Positions 13,892-25,652 of a DNA stretch of 64,000 nt are shown in pieces. This DNA is from Paraescarpia echinospica. Lineage: Eukaryota; Annelida; Polychaeta; Sabellida; Siboglinidae. Position numbers and translations under genes: made by a program. The number at the start of each line of letters is the position of its first letter. Position 1 is the first letter of the stretch. Where the stretch lies: contig CM034534.1 of NCBI GenBank assembly GCA_020002185.1, positions 66,711,152-66,775,151 of the forward strand. The letters run 5' to 3'. A model generated the notes under the pieces. That model was not told where the DNA came from and did no database searches. It was given only the letters and a program-made list of their open reading frames with translations.

Positions 13892-13910
13892 TGACGTCAT
13901 TATGACGTCA
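13892..13910. promoter_or_regulatory. Two TGACGTCA (CRE-like) sites, 11 bp apart
   Basis: Perfect TGACGTCA palindromes start at 13892 and 13903. This matches the consensus for CREB/ATF bZIP factors. No promoter or transcript is visible nearby, so function is unproven. Confidence 0.4.
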
Positions 13911-14252
13911 TTATGACCTCATGCACGTGCTACAAATTACTTTACATTTTAGTCCGTTGTTCAGACAGATGAAACCTTCCCACCGATATTATTTCCGCGA
14001 CAATGGTTTTCAAGACATTCATTATATATATAACTGTGAAATCCAATTGTATCCACCTGGGAATAAATGCCACCGTGTAGTTTTTAATGATTTATTACAA
14101 CTGGCGTGATTAGTCAAAGAAGAGGGTGAGTATAGATATTAGCCCACTTCATCAACGCTCTTCAGACAAACCGTAGTAAGTAGGGGATAAATGGAAAGGT
14201 AGTTGAATACTCTTTCCGAAGATGTCATTATAAATATATAATTATGGTATAA

Positions 14253-14271
14253 TGACGTCACTATGACGTCA
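14253..14271. promoter_or_regulatory. Second pair of TGACGTCA sites, 11 bp apart
   Basis: Perfect palindromes start at 14253 and 14264, the same spacing as the first pair in the sister unit, although the surrounding DNA has diverged. Confidence 0.4.
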
Positions 14272-14389
14272 TACATGTACGACGCTATAAATACCTCTAA
14301 ATGTTACTCCTATTACAGATAGTTCAGATAGGTGAAACCCTTCCACAAAGGGAATTTTCGAAATGTACTATACAAATATAAAATCAAGT

Positions 14390-14600
14390 TGTTGGCCCAA
14401 TGCTGACTCAACGTTGGGCTAACATTAACGTGCCAATGATGGTCCAATAGTAATTCGGTGCTGGACCAAGCAGCAGGTTCCCATTGTTGTACACAAATTC
14501 TCCCGAGGGACATCCCAAAGTTGGGCCAATGTTGTATGCTAACATTGGACCAGTGTAACAACACACTTTGGGCCAATATTGGCCTAAGTTGGAAATGCTA
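14390..14600. repeat. Degenerate TTGGGCCAATGTTGG-type repeats
   Basis: Several imperfect copies of the motif seen in the 65-bp arrays, here without regular spacing. Confidence 0.55.
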
Positions 14601-14784
14601 TCTGGGTTGTTTTTGTACCACGCATAAATTTCCCGTTGGGAAATACAAAATTAAATGTCACCATTGTCGGCACTTGTCTAGTATTCGGGCCCACCTCGAC
14701 TTCGTCGTTATAACAAAATGTTTGTCTAATTTTAATACCTCAGTTTTTATTACCATCACTCAACATCATCCCACGTATATTCAC

Positions 14785-14975
14785 GTTATAAAAATATCGC
14801 GTCTTAGCGCATTTTTGAAGCCCAAAGAGCGACCCGGTTTGAAACAACATACGCTGCTCTATCGCTCACTGCGGTTACGCACGGCCACAGCGGCGCACAT
14901 TGACGCAAACTGACGCAAACCGAATCGTTTTTTGGGCCTCAAAAGTGTGCTAAGACGCAATATTTTCATAATATT
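14785..14975. mobile_element. Small inverted-repeat (MITE-like) element
   Basis: Imperfect inverted repeats of about 57 bp (14785-14843 and 14917-14975) share AAATAT-GCGTCTTAGC and a CCCAAA-CG-CGGTTTG core around a GC-rich centre. This resembles a hairpin-forming MITE. I did not find a clear target-site duplication. Confidence 0.5.
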
Positions 14976-15344
14976 AATAGTATGCCTGGGATGAGCATAG
15001 CCAGCCACATTGGCAACTCCGCGCAACAGCTGTGCCACTTGGATCCCAACATCGTCTATTGCCGAACGCTTTTTATACAAGTAAGTGGGATGAATGCTGT
15101 TTCGCGTTTCGCAAAAAAATGCAGCAAGTGTATCGGAACCCGCATTGTCCTGATTAGTAAACTGGCTAGTTACGCCGACGTGTAAAACAATAGTTAAATC
15201 TCAAATAGAATAATGTATACAAGCGTAGAAGCGATAGTATCATATTGTACGAAGAACGTAAATTTGTTAGATAGAGTACAGAGCTGCGTAAATAAAATTA
15301 ACCCACCTCTGAGAGACTCTAATTCCTAAATACGCTTTAAAACG

Positions 15345-15590
15345 TATATTCATTCTCTCAGAGGAATACAAATGAATTGAACAAATCATCTGCTAATTGT
15401 GAGGATGCTAGCAACGTGTTTTTTTTAAATAAAAAATAGACACATACTTCCGAAGGGCGGGATACACATAGATAGAAAGGTTGTGCTTTCGATAAATCAA
15501 AGGGTGTCTTGTCGACTTGTTGTCTGGAGGTAATTTTCTGTTTGGCAATCTTGTTAAATATTGTTAAATATGTTTCGTGGTTTCGACGGT
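15345..15590 (+). pseudogene. LINE A 3' end inside P1 left arm
   Basis: Homologous to 5483-5700 in reverse. It shares CAATCTTGTTAAAT at the tail and the coding text ending in an IDTYFRRAGYT-like motif when frames are followed. The mirror copy is at about 18290-18535. It is too short and too broken to encode a protein. Confidence 0.7.
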
Positions 15591-16324
15591 GAATCCACAA
15601 CGTTTAGACATCTGACGTTTTAAAACTACCCAATCATTTCGAATGTTTTGCTCCTCACGTTTCAGACTAATTTGACGAAAAGTAAACGTATCAAGTATTC
15701 ACCTTGATACAGAAGTTCATGTGTGCGTATGTTTCACTTCGTTTTAGTGAAATTAACAGAAAATCTATAAAATTTTATTCGGTTAGGCGTAACCGAATAT
15801 TGGCGTATGCGCTTCAGCTTGGAACACAACATTCACGTGGATTGTGATTGTACTCTTCTCGTGATCGCAAAATGCGGAAGGATAACCTGTCAACATCGTA
15901 CAATTCTTGTACGAAATTGTTAAAATCGAAGGATTTAATAATATCTTGAAATATGGAACAAAATCTAATTCAGGCTGAGAAGTCAGGGAGTGGTAATTAA
16001 GTTTGTGTTTTGGTGAGCCTCACGCGGAGGTGCAACTGGCTGGTTTAAAAAATGGTTTTGAGTTGTTTTGTCGACGATTGTAATCATAAAGTCTATATAC
16101 GTGGTGTGAGATTGGACCTGACCAGCGTTGTGTTCGTGCTCTAACATTACTTCAAATAATTATGATCTGAGCCTTCATAATAGCAGATGGATTCACTATG
16201 CAGTGCCCATTGAAGTTGTGAACTTTCTGCGGTAGGTAGAGTGCTGAGTTTTACGATGATGCTTGGTGTCGTCAGTCGACCGTGACCACTGTCTCTGCCG
16301 CGGCTTGGTGGACAGCAGTGATCG

Positions 16325-16546
16325 GTGCCTGAATTGAACATTCTTCTGTCACTGCCCTGTAATTACGCAATACACCGACCAAAGCCACTATCTTTAAATA
16401 TCAGTAAAACATATTTTATTGTCTTCAAATCAGTAAATAAAAAGGTATCCAATCCAACTGCCATCCTTATTGATGGACTACAAATAACTCAAGTAGAAAA
16501 CACAAAATTCTTAGGAATTTTAATCGATGCTAATTTGTCCTGGACT
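16325..16546 (+). pseudogene. LINE G RT start, duplicated in P1 left arm
   Basis: Encodes the same residues as the start of the 17555-17010 frame: NILLSLPCNYAI, then LGILIDANLSWT. At 16546 the homology ends. The next residues (GHRLPWFL) come from DNA that is the 3' end of LINE G read backwards. It is a duplication product, not a gene. Confidence 0.85.
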
Positions 16547-17333
16547 GGACATAGATTGCCATGGTTTCTTTAATGAGGGTATAAAGCCACGAGTGGCTGA
16601 TTAGCCCTCACAATACATGTGATACATAGGTAAATTCCATGGTGCAAGATAACAATTTGTGTGATTGAAGAAAGAAAAAAAACAGAAGCATGAATCACAA
16701 CAGTACTATTTTCATGAATACTTCATGTAAAATAGCAACAAAGAATGCTATTTATATATGTCATTAATATTATGTACTAGCAAAAAATTCTTAAGTTGAC
16801 GTTTAAACGTTGCTAATGCATAATTACAATTACATTCCACTGTTGTCGCCATATAGTTCCAAAATTTAACACCTCGATATCTAATGGTTTTATATAATAC
16901 ATTACTTTTTGAAATCGGCACATGTAGTAATTCTGCGTTGCGTGTCCTATGTTCGTGTAGTTCGTTATTTCTAATGAACATCCTTGTCATAACTGACGGA
17001 AACATATTCTTAACGATTTTGTACACAAACAGCACAACCGTGTATTCGTAGATTTTTCTTATTGGTAAAATGGACAGCTTCTTGAAGAGTTGGTCTGTGT
17101 GCGCTCTGTGTGGAGCTGACATAATTAACCGAATTGCATACATTTTGCAATTTGAATAAAGAACTAAGATGTGTATTATATGCTCCTCCCCATACTTCGA
17201 CACAATACGTTAGATATGGATATAAAAATGTATAGTATAACGTTACAAGGGATGATCTACTCAGGGTTTTTCTAGCTTTACTTATAATTCCAACGGCTTT
17301 GGCTATTTTAGATTTTATATACTGTATATGAAA
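16547..17333. other. P1 spacer (LINE G 3' part)
   Basis: The 787-bp unpaired centre of P1. It is occupied by LINE G on the minus strand, whose 3' untranslated tail appears to end close to 16550. Confidence 0.9.
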
Positions 17334-17555
17334 AGTCCAGGACAAATTAGCATCGATTAAAATTCCTAAGAATTTTGTGTTTTCTACTTGAGTTATTTGT
17401 AGTCCATCAATAAGGATGGCAGTTGGATTGGATACCTTTTTATTTACTGATTTGAAGACAATAAAATATGTTTTACTGATATTTAAAGATAGTGGCTTTG
17501 GTCGGTGTATTGCGTAATTACAGGGCAGTGACAGAAGAATGTTCAATTCAGGCAC
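16550..17555 (-). pseudogene. LINE G: RT C-terminal part, jockey/CR1-like
   Basis: Minus-strand frames 17010-17555 and 16748-17203 overlap and together give a continuous RT thumb and C-terminal region. The order is KTYFIVFKS, TKFLGILIDANLSW, a YLTYCVEVWGG block, then RLIMSAPHRAHTDQLFKKL and FWNYMATTVECN to about residue 150 of the second frame. One frameshift near 17150 splits them. No YxDD catalytic motif is present, because the element is 5' truncated. The right arm of P1 begins inside it at 17334. Confidence 0.85.
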
Positions 17556-18564
17556 CGATCACTGCTGTCCACCAAGCCGCGGCAGAGACAGTGGTCACGG
17601 TCGACTGACGACACCAAGCATCATCGTAAAACTCAGCACTCTACCTACCGCAGAAAGTTCACAACTTCAATGGGCACTGCATAGTGAATCCATCTGCTAT
17701 TATGAAGGCTCAGATCATAATTATTTGAAGTAATGTTGGAGCACGAACACAACGCTGGTCAGGTCCAATCTCACACCACGTATATAGACTTTATGATTAC
17801 AATCGTCGACAAAACAACTCAAAACCATTTTTTAAACCAGCCAGTTGCACCTCCGCGTGAGGCTCACCAAAACACAAACTTAATTACCACTCCCTGACTT
17901 CTCAGCCTGAATTAGATTTTGTTCCATATTTCAAGATATTATTAAATCCTTCGATTTTAACAATTTCGTACAAGAATTGTACGATGTTGACAGGTTATCC
18001 TTCCGCATTTTGCGATCACGAGAAGAGTACAATCACAATCCACGTGAATGTTGTGTTCCAAGCTGAAGCGCATACGCCAATATTCGGTTACGCCTAACCG
18101 AATAAAATTTTATAGATTTTCTGTTAATTTCACTAAAACGAAGTGAAACATACGCACACATGAACTTCTGTATCAAGGTGAATACTTGATACGTTTACTT
18201 TTCGTCAAATTAGTCTGAAACGTGAGGAGCAAAACATTCGAAATGATTGGGTAGTTTTAAAACGTCAGATGTCTAAACGTTGTGGATTCACCGTCGAAAC
18301 CACGAAACATATTTAACAATATTTAACAAGATTGCCAAACAGAAAATTACCTCCAGACAACAAGTCGACAAGACACCCTTTGATTTATCGAAAGCACAAC
18401 CTTTCTATCTATGTGTATCCCGCCCTTCGGAAGTATGTGTCTATTTTTTATTTTAAAAAAACACGTTGCTAGCATCCTCACAATTAGCAGATGATTTGTT
18501 CAATTCATTTGTATTCCTCTGAGAGAATGAATATACGTTTTAAAGCGTATTTAGGAATTAGAGT
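17334..18564 (-). repeat. Palindrome P1, right arm
   Basis: Mirror of 15316-16546. At the inner edge LINE G runs without interruption from this arm into the spacer, so this arm looks like the parental one and the left arm the copied one. At the outer edge it overlaps the left arm of P2 by 3 bp. Confidence 0.95.
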
Positions 18565-18912
18565 TTTATCTGGATTTAGCTTCAATTTACTTGCTTCCAT
18601 CCACAGCAAAATGTCAGTGAGACAGTCATTTAAAGTTGATAGAGATGTCTGTGTATCAGTTGGTGAAAGTTATATATACACCTGTGTGTCGTCAGCATAC
18701 AAATGATGATTTATATTACGATTAGTTATGACTCGACTAAGGAATGTTGTGTAAAAGCTAAACAGAACAGGGCCAAGGACAGAACCTTGTGGGACACCAA
18801 ATGGTGATCCAGATATGTTAATGCTTTGGTATTGCTCTGGAAAATATGAACTAAACCACTGAAGAGCCGTGCCAGATATACCAAAATGTCTATTAAATAG
18901 ACAAAATAAAAA
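18562..18912 (-). pseudogene. LINE B RT fragment in P2 left arm
   Basis: Minus strand encodes FGISGTALQWF, GVPQGSVLGPVLF and YADDTQVYI, then a stop, and ends at LNPDKT where the arm ends. It is the mirror of the start of the 26041-27168 copy. The in-frame stop after YADDTQVYI is shared by both mirror copies. Confidence 0.88.
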
Positions 18913-19290
18913 TAAATAAATTTAATAGACCATTGCGCATGTGCAAACTTCGTCTGGTATGGCGGCCCTAGCGTATGCAATGAGAACTAAAATATATGTC
19001 AAATCCTGACGAATATGTAGTGAACTAGAAAAGTAGGTCAAATTATGTCATTTCCGGTTACAGGACAGGTCTACGACCTTCCCATCACCCTTCTTCCCTT
19101 TACCGTACAGGTCTACGACCTTCCCACCACCCTACTTCCGGTTACCGTACAGTTTCACGATGTCTTTTTAACCCTACTTTCGTTTGCCATACACGTCTAC
19201 AACCTTCTCATCACGCTACGATTTATTTATGACATATACTGTTGTAAACTAACAACACTAAATAAATAAATCCTTATCAACAACACAATC
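18913..19290. repeat. LINE B 5' region with about 45-bp repeats (left)
   Basis: Units with GTACAGGTCTACGACCTTCC-like text recur three to four times between 19045 and 19210. The same block precedes the RT in the copy at 37.45 kb and lies at 25662-26038 in the mirror arm. Confidence 0.75.
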
Positions 19291-19342
19291 GCTAGATACG
19301 TCATTAGTGCATGCCAGATATAGCAAAATGCCTACTAAGGCG

Positions 19343-19582
19343 ATGTCAAAGAGTGTCGTGATCTATTATACCAAAATGTATATTAAGACGATGTCAAAGA
19401 GTGTCGTCATCTATTATACCAAAATGTCTATTAAGGCGATGTCAAAGAGTGTCGTGATCTATTATACCAAAATGTCTATTAAGACGATGTCAAAGAGTGT
19501 CGTGATCTATTATACCAAAATGTCTATTAAGACGATGTCAAAGAGTGCCGTGATCTATTATACCAAAATGTCTATTAAGGCT
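19343..19582. repeat. 48-bp tandem repeat, 5 units (P2 left)
   Basis: Each unit reads MSKSVVIYYTKMSIKT (or a close variant) in one frame. The core ATTATACCAAAATGTCTATT is the reverse complement of the LINE B junction text around TAATAGACATTTTGGTATA. The mirror lies at 25369-25608. Confidence 0.93.
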
Positions 19583-19624
19583 GTGACTCCTAGGCCTGTT
19601 CGATGGAGGAATGTCAGATTATAG

Positions 19625-20065
19625 ATAATGCAGCTCAGCCTTCGATAAAACAACAAACAAGGAAAACAGTGTATTTATACATAAATCATGCGCAGAAATT
19701 ATATTTTAAGTGCTTGTTATAACAAACAAAAAGACGATACGTAGCATATAAAACACGTGTCATACATAAATGAACATTAAATTACGACGTAAACACTGCG
19801 CGAAAAAATAACGTTATAATTTTGAATAACGGTCTTAGACTTAGCTCTTGCGCGTATTGCGATATAACGGAAACACGTTACAACGTAACAAACAAATCCC
19901 AGAAATAAGCGATTGTATACTTATCTGGATAATGAGTGGAATAGTAGATACCGCTGCATAATCAAAATTAAATTAAATCATTTAAATGAATAAAGCCGTG
20001 ACAATGATCAAATAAAGGAAACCTAGCAGCAGAATAATTTTTAAAATGACGTCGGCGGTCGCCTA
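19625..20065. other. Unassigned DNA within P2 left arm
   Basis: AT-rich, no gene or repeat recognised. The mirror is 24886-25326. Confidence 0.5.
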
Positions 20066-20960
20066 GCTGCATCTCATCTACTGCCAAGCTATGTTTGCCG
20101 ACATCTAGCTAACATTGTCCCAATTTTGGCAATCCAAGCTATCGCCAAGCTATTTTTGCCGACATACAGCCAACAGTGGCCCAAGGTTGGCATTCCGAGC
20201 AACTGCCAAGCTATTTTTATCGACATACAGCCAACATTGGTCCAAGGTTGGCATTCCAAGCAACTGCCAAGCTATGGTTGCCGACATAAAGACAACAGTG
20301 GCTCAAGGTTGGCATTCCAAGCAACTGCCAAGCTATGGTTGCCGACATAATATTATAGCCAACATCGGCCCAAGGTTGCCATTCCAAGCTTTAGGCTGCC
20401 GGTCTTTACCAATGTTGGCCCAATGCGGACATACTATCTGTGAAGTTGGCAAAATTATAAAATGTCGAGGTGATCAATGCTGATAGATCGATTGAGTTTA
20501 GTTTCCTAGTGCTGACACTTCCAGCGAGTTCCGCAGAATGTGAAAGAGGCGTCAGCACAGTAAAACGAGTGAAGAGTTCAAGACTGAGTTTCGAAACCGC
20601 ACCTAGTCATCCACATTGTTAGCTATCATCACCATCCAGCTACATTCACCCGACATGGCTGGCTTCAAACCCATGTCCGCTATCCACCTGTGGAAAACAT
20701 CCGGCGCGAGGATGCTCAAATTTCAATCCGAGCTGGACTCGGACAACGAGTAACAATCCGACTCCAGCTCGGACTCAGCTGGAGTTACTGTCAGTGACTT
20801 GAACGAGTGTACTTAGGGCCTGACAGTCCCGCTGCTTCTGCAGATGATGGCAACAGTTCTGAGTAGTCCCCTGCAGACATTCGTATTGTGGTGTTTGTTA
20901 TAATTTGCAACATTGAAGTTTTTTTCAACAATATACTGTTGCCTATGTATTGTTACCATC
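20066..20960 (-). repeat. Dispersed repeat R3 in P2 left arm
   Basis: Reverse-orientation copy of 12865-13615, with 65-bp repeats at about 20090-20400. The mirror is 23991-24885. Confidence 0.88.
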
Positions 20961-22401
20961 GTTACTTTATGTAATTGCTTTGTTCGTATCATTGTATTAA
21001 CATAGAAAGCGTCACCCCTTAAATAAACTATAGTTATATTCTGATTCATTGCTCAGAAAATCTCCTGCCTTAATTGTTCACTGCGTTATTATTATCAAAA
21101 CATGTACGAATGCGATCGCATCTGTTTCAGTCCAACTGGTGTTATTGCGGAGAGAACCGAAGTGGTGACGTCACGCCGCTTAGCAACCGACCCAGCTGGT
21201 TGCCACACGTTTTCAGCCGTATCTATTAACATGGGGTTACGTTTTTTCTGCGCAGTAATCAATATTCTGAACGTCATACGTGTATATCCTTATGGTTCCC
21301 ATAAGTTGAAAATGAGAAGTAAACATGAGTGAAACAAATTTTGTATTTTTAATATTCTGGTACAAGAAAATAAACTTGCAACGCAAGGTATTTTATCGCA
21401 TTGACAATATCGGTCACGGTGAAACAGTTTGTTGTTGTTGTGCATCACGCTATTTTCACCGCACAATGCGAAAGGAAAACCTGTCAATACTATTTAATTC
21501 ATGTACAAAATTGCCAATATCGAAGGATTTGATAATATCATGAAATAAGGATTAAATAAGATTCAGGCTGAGAAGTTAGGGAGCGATCATTATATAAGTT
21601 ATAGTTTTTTTATCATCATCAAAGAGGACGCAGTTGGAGGGTTTTGGGGAGCATTATGTAAGGTACTGTTGGGGATGCTAGTGAGCCTCAATTAACATGG
21701 ATACCCATAGATTGTCTTTCAGGAAGTGGTCCCCCGGGAGTACGAATGATCGTATTAGTATATATTGTTGTTATCTATAGTTATTATCTATAGTGCAGTT
21801 GAATTTGGGTGAGCCTGCAGTTTGGAGGGGTTTGATGATATATTCATCACGTTAGACGCATATGTAAAATGTCAACAATATGACTATTAACACATTTTCA
21901 AATGTAAATATGCTGTTAGCAAAATTACTAATTATACAAAGTTAATAAACACATTGTGCAGTTAATTAACAGTAAACATATGTACTGCATACAATAATTA
22001 ACTCCTCAAATGTCTATGAACATAAAACAGTGAGCTTTGCCGCCACGAAAACTGGTTATTGTCTTGGATGTGGACCAGTTTCATGGTATATTTTCAAATT
22101 TAGCTCTATTGTGAATTATTTATTCTCCATACTAGCATGCACCAAACCCGAAGAACGCATGACAATAAGTGACATTATTAACATGATCAGATCTGACATG
22201 ATTTCCTTCCCTTTTAAACGGTTTGGGCTCGTTTGACAAGTACGCAGCAAGTGCACAGACAGGGGCTTATGACGCCACTAGCCATACTGCAACAAAAGGT
22301 AGCGGTGCTAGCGGTTTGTTTTCATTGGGTAAATGGTCCTATACAATGTTTTTTGTTAATTATGAACTAACATGGATGCCCATAGATTTTCAGGAAGTGG
22401 T
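20961..22401. other. Inner part of P2 left arm
   Basis: Contains a segment (about 21440-21600) paralogous to P1 around 15840-16010. It also has a short internal direct repeat: TAACATGGAT-CCCATAGATT-CAGGAAGTGG at 21690-21745 and again at 22367-22420. Two short frames (22030-22236 and 22223-22438) have no secure family match. No gene called. Confidence 0.6.
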
Positions 22402-22549
22402 CCCCGGGGAGTATGGATGTTATAATTATTATGTATAGTTGCATTCTTGTTGCAGCTTTTAGAAATTGATAAACCTGTACGTGCGGATCACAACATTATA
22501 ATAATAATAATAATGGTTTATTACAGAAACTGTGATACATTCCAATCAA
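22402..22549. other. P2 spacer
   Basis: 148 bp of unpaired DNA. It includes a short (TAA)n run near 22497-22513 followed by TGGTTTATTACAG, like the 3' tail of a LINE or SINE. On the left side it continues the repeat text CAGGAAGTGG-TCCCCGGGGAGTATGG without a break. Confidence 0.9.
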
Positions 22550-23990
22550 ACCACTTCCTGAAAATCTATGGGCATCCATGTTAGTTCATAATTAACAAAA
22601 AACATTGTATAGGACCATTTACCCAATGAAAACAAACCGCTAGCACCGCTACCTTTTGTTGCAGTATGGCTAGTGGCGTCATAAGCCCCTGTCTGTGCAC
22701 TTGCTGCGTACTTGTCAAACGAGCCCAAACCGTTTAAAAGGGAAGGAAATCATGTCAGATCTGATCATGTTAATAATGTCACTTATTGTCATGCGTTCTT
22801 CGGGTTTGGTGCATGCTAGTATGGAGAATAAATAATTCACAATAGAGCTAAATTTGAAAATATACCATGAAACTGGTCCACATCCAAGACAATAACCAGT
22901 TTTCGTGGCGGCAAAGCTCACTGTTTTATGTTCATAGACATTTGAGGAGTTAATTATTGTATGCAGTACATATGTTTACTGTTAATTAACTGCACAATGT
23001 GTTTATTAACTTTGTATAATTAGTAATTTTGCTAACAGCATATTTACATTTGAAAATGTGTTAATAGTCATATTGTTGACATTTTACATATGCGTCTAAC
23101 GTGATGAATATATCATCAAACCCCTCCAAACTGCAGGCTCACCCAAATTCAACTGCACTATAGATAATAACTATAGATAACAACAATATATACTAATACG
23201 ATCATTCGTACTCCCGGGGGACCACTTCCTGAAAGACAATCTATGGGTATCCATGTTAATTGAGGCTCACTAGCATCCCCAACAGTACCTTACATAATGC
23301 TCCCCAAAACCCTCCAACTGCGTCCTCTTTGATGATGATAAAAAAACTATAACTTATATAATGATCGCTCCCTAACTTCTCAGCCTGAATCTTATTTAAT
23401 CCTTATTTCATGATATTATCAAATCCTTCGATATTGGCAATTTTGTACATGAATTAAATAGTATTGACAGGTTTTCCTTTCGCATTGTGCGGTGAAAATA
23501 GCGTGATGCACAACAACAACAAACTGTTTCACCGTGACCGATATTGTCAATGCGATAAAATACCTTGCGTTGCAAGTTTATTTTCTTGTACCAGAATATT
23601 AAAAATACAAAATTTGTTTCACTCATGTTTACTTCTCATTTTCAACTTATGGGAACCATAAGGATATACACGTATGACGTTCAGAATATTGATTACTGCG
23701 CAGAAAAAACGTAACCCCATGTTAATAGATACGGCTGAAAACGTGTGGCAACCAGCTGGGTCGGTTGCTAAGCGGCGTGACGTCACCACTTCGGTTCTCT
23801 CCGCAATAACACCAGTTGGACTGAAACAGATGCGATCGCATTCGTACATGTTTTGATAATAATAACGCAGTGAACAATTAAGGCAGGAGATTTTCTGAGC
23901 AATGAATCAGAATATAACTATAGTTTATTTAAGGGGTGACGCTTTCTATGTTAATACAATGATACGAACAAAGCAATTACATAAAGTAAC

Positions 23991-24885
23991 GATGGTAACA
24001 ATACATAGGCAACAGTATATTGTTGAAAAAAACTTCAATGTTGCAAATTATAACAAACACCACAATACGAATGTCTGCAGGGGACTACTCAGAACTGTTG
24101 CCATCATCTGCAGAAGCAGCGGGACTGTCAGGCCCTAAGTACACTCGTTCAAGTCACTGACAGTAACTCCAGCTGAGTCCGAGCTGGAGTCGGATTGTTA
24201 CTCGTTGTCCGAGTCCAGCTCGGATTGAAATTTGAGCATCCTCGCGCCGGATGTTTTCCACAGGTGGATAGCGGACATGGGTTTGAAGCCAGCCATGTCG
24301 GGTGAATGTAGCTGGATGGTGATGATAGCTAACAATGTGGATGACTAGGTGCGGTTTCGAAACTCAGTCTTGAACTCTTCACTCGTTTTACTGTGCTGAC
24401 GCCTCTTTCACATTCTGCGGAACTCGCTGGAAGTGTCAGCACTAGGAAACTAAACTCAATCGATCTATCAGCATTGATCACCTCGACATTTTATAATTTT
24501 GCCAACTTCACAGATAGTATGTCCGCATTGGGCCAACATTGGTAAAGACCGGCAGCCTAAAGCTTGGAATGGCAACCTTGGGCCGATGTTGGCTATAATA
24601 TTATGTCGGCAACCATAGCTTGGCAGTTGCTTGGAATGCCAACCTTGAGCCACTGTTGTCTTTATGTCGGCAACCATAGCTTGGCAGTTGCTTGGAATGC
24701 CAACCTTGGACCAATGTTGGCTGTATGTCGATAAAAATAGCTTGGCAGTTGCTCGGAATGCCAACCTTGGGCCACTGTTGGCTGTATGTCGGCAAAAATA
24801 GCTTGGCGATAGCTTGGATTGCCAAAATTGGGACAATGTTAGCTAGATGTCGGCAAACATAGCTTGGCAGTAGATGAGATGCAGC
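23991..24885 (+). repeat. R3 in P2 right arm
   Basis: Plus-orientation copy collinear with 12865-13615. The 65-bp repeats occupy about 24551-24861. Confidence 0.88.
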
Positions 24886-25368
24886 TAGGCGACCGCCGAC
24901 GTCATTTTAAAAATTATTCTGCTGCTAGGTTTCCTTTATTTGATCATTGTCACGGCTTTATTCATTTAAATGATTTAATTTAATTTTGATTATGCAGCGG
25001 TATCTACTATTCCACTCATTATCCAGATAAGTATACAATCGCTTATTTCTGGGATTTGTTTGTTACGTTGTAACGTGTTTCCGTTATATCGCAATACGCG
25101 CAAGAGCTAAGTCTAAGACCGTTATTCAAAATTATAACGTTATTTTTTCGCGCAGTGTTTACGTCGTAATTTAATGTTCATTTATGTATGACACGTGTTT
25201 TATATGCTACGTATCGTCTTTTTGTTTGTTATAACAAGCACTTAAAATATAATTTCTGCGCATGATTTATGTATAAATACACTGTTTTCCTTGTTTGTTG
25301 TTTTATCGAAGGCTGAGCTGCATTATCTATAATCTGACATTCCTCCATCGAACAGGCCTAGGAGTCAC

Positions 25369-25608
25369 AGCCTTAATAGACATTTTGGTATAATAGATCA
25401 CGGCACTCTTTGACATCGTCTTAATAGACATTTTGGTATAATAGATCACGACACTCTTTGACATCGTCTTAATAGACATTTTGGTATAATAGATCACGAC
25501 ACTCTTTGACATCGCCTTAATAGACATTTTGGTATAATAGATGACGACACTCTTTGACATCGTCTTAATATACATTTTGGTATAATAGATCACGACACTC
25601 TTTGACAT
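25369..25608. repeat. 48-bp tandem repeat, 5 units (P2 right)
   Basis: Mirror of 19343-19582, with unit variants in the same order. Confidence 0.93.
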
Positions 25609-25652
25609 CGCCTTAGTAGGCATTTTGCTATATCTGGCATGCACTAATGACG

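Larger units (their letters stand above)
13770..14335. repeat. Diverged tandem duplication with paired CRE-like palindromes
   Basis: Two related units (about 13770-13985 and 14130-14335) share GGAAAGGTA, a TATAATTAT stretch, TGACGTCA pairs, CAGATAG/CAGACAG and GTGAAACCCTTCC-like text. The units are diverged but their order of elements is kept. I see no gene attached to them. Confidence 0.6.
15316..16546 (+). repeat. Palindrome P1, left arm
   Basis: Reverse complement of 17334-18564 (paired coordinates sum to 33880). Arms are 1,231 bp with only a few mismatches seen, e.g. CGTGCTCTAACA here against CTCCAACA, and a shifted T/A run near 15420. Contents: a 3' end of LINE A (about 15345-15590), a segment paralogous to P2 (about 15840-16010), and the first 222 bp of a LINE G RT frame (16325-16546), where the copy stops abruptly. 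Confidence 0.95.
18562..22401 (+). repeat. Palindrome P2, left arm
   Basis: Reverse complement of 22550-26389 (paired coordinates sum to 44951). Arms are 3,840 bp and almost identical; by eye I noted one substitution (CCGGTT here, CCAGTT in the mirror, near 19053). Contents from the outside inwards: LINE B RT (minus), the LINE B 5' region, 48-bp repeats, R3 with 65-bp repeats, and about 1.4 kb of unassigned DNA. Confidence 0.96.

Noticed and set aside
22030..22236. Kinase C-lobe-like text (TKPEERMTISDIINMI)
   Set aside because: Resembles the P-x-x-R-x-T end of kinases, but the frame is short with no other kinase motif; probably chance.
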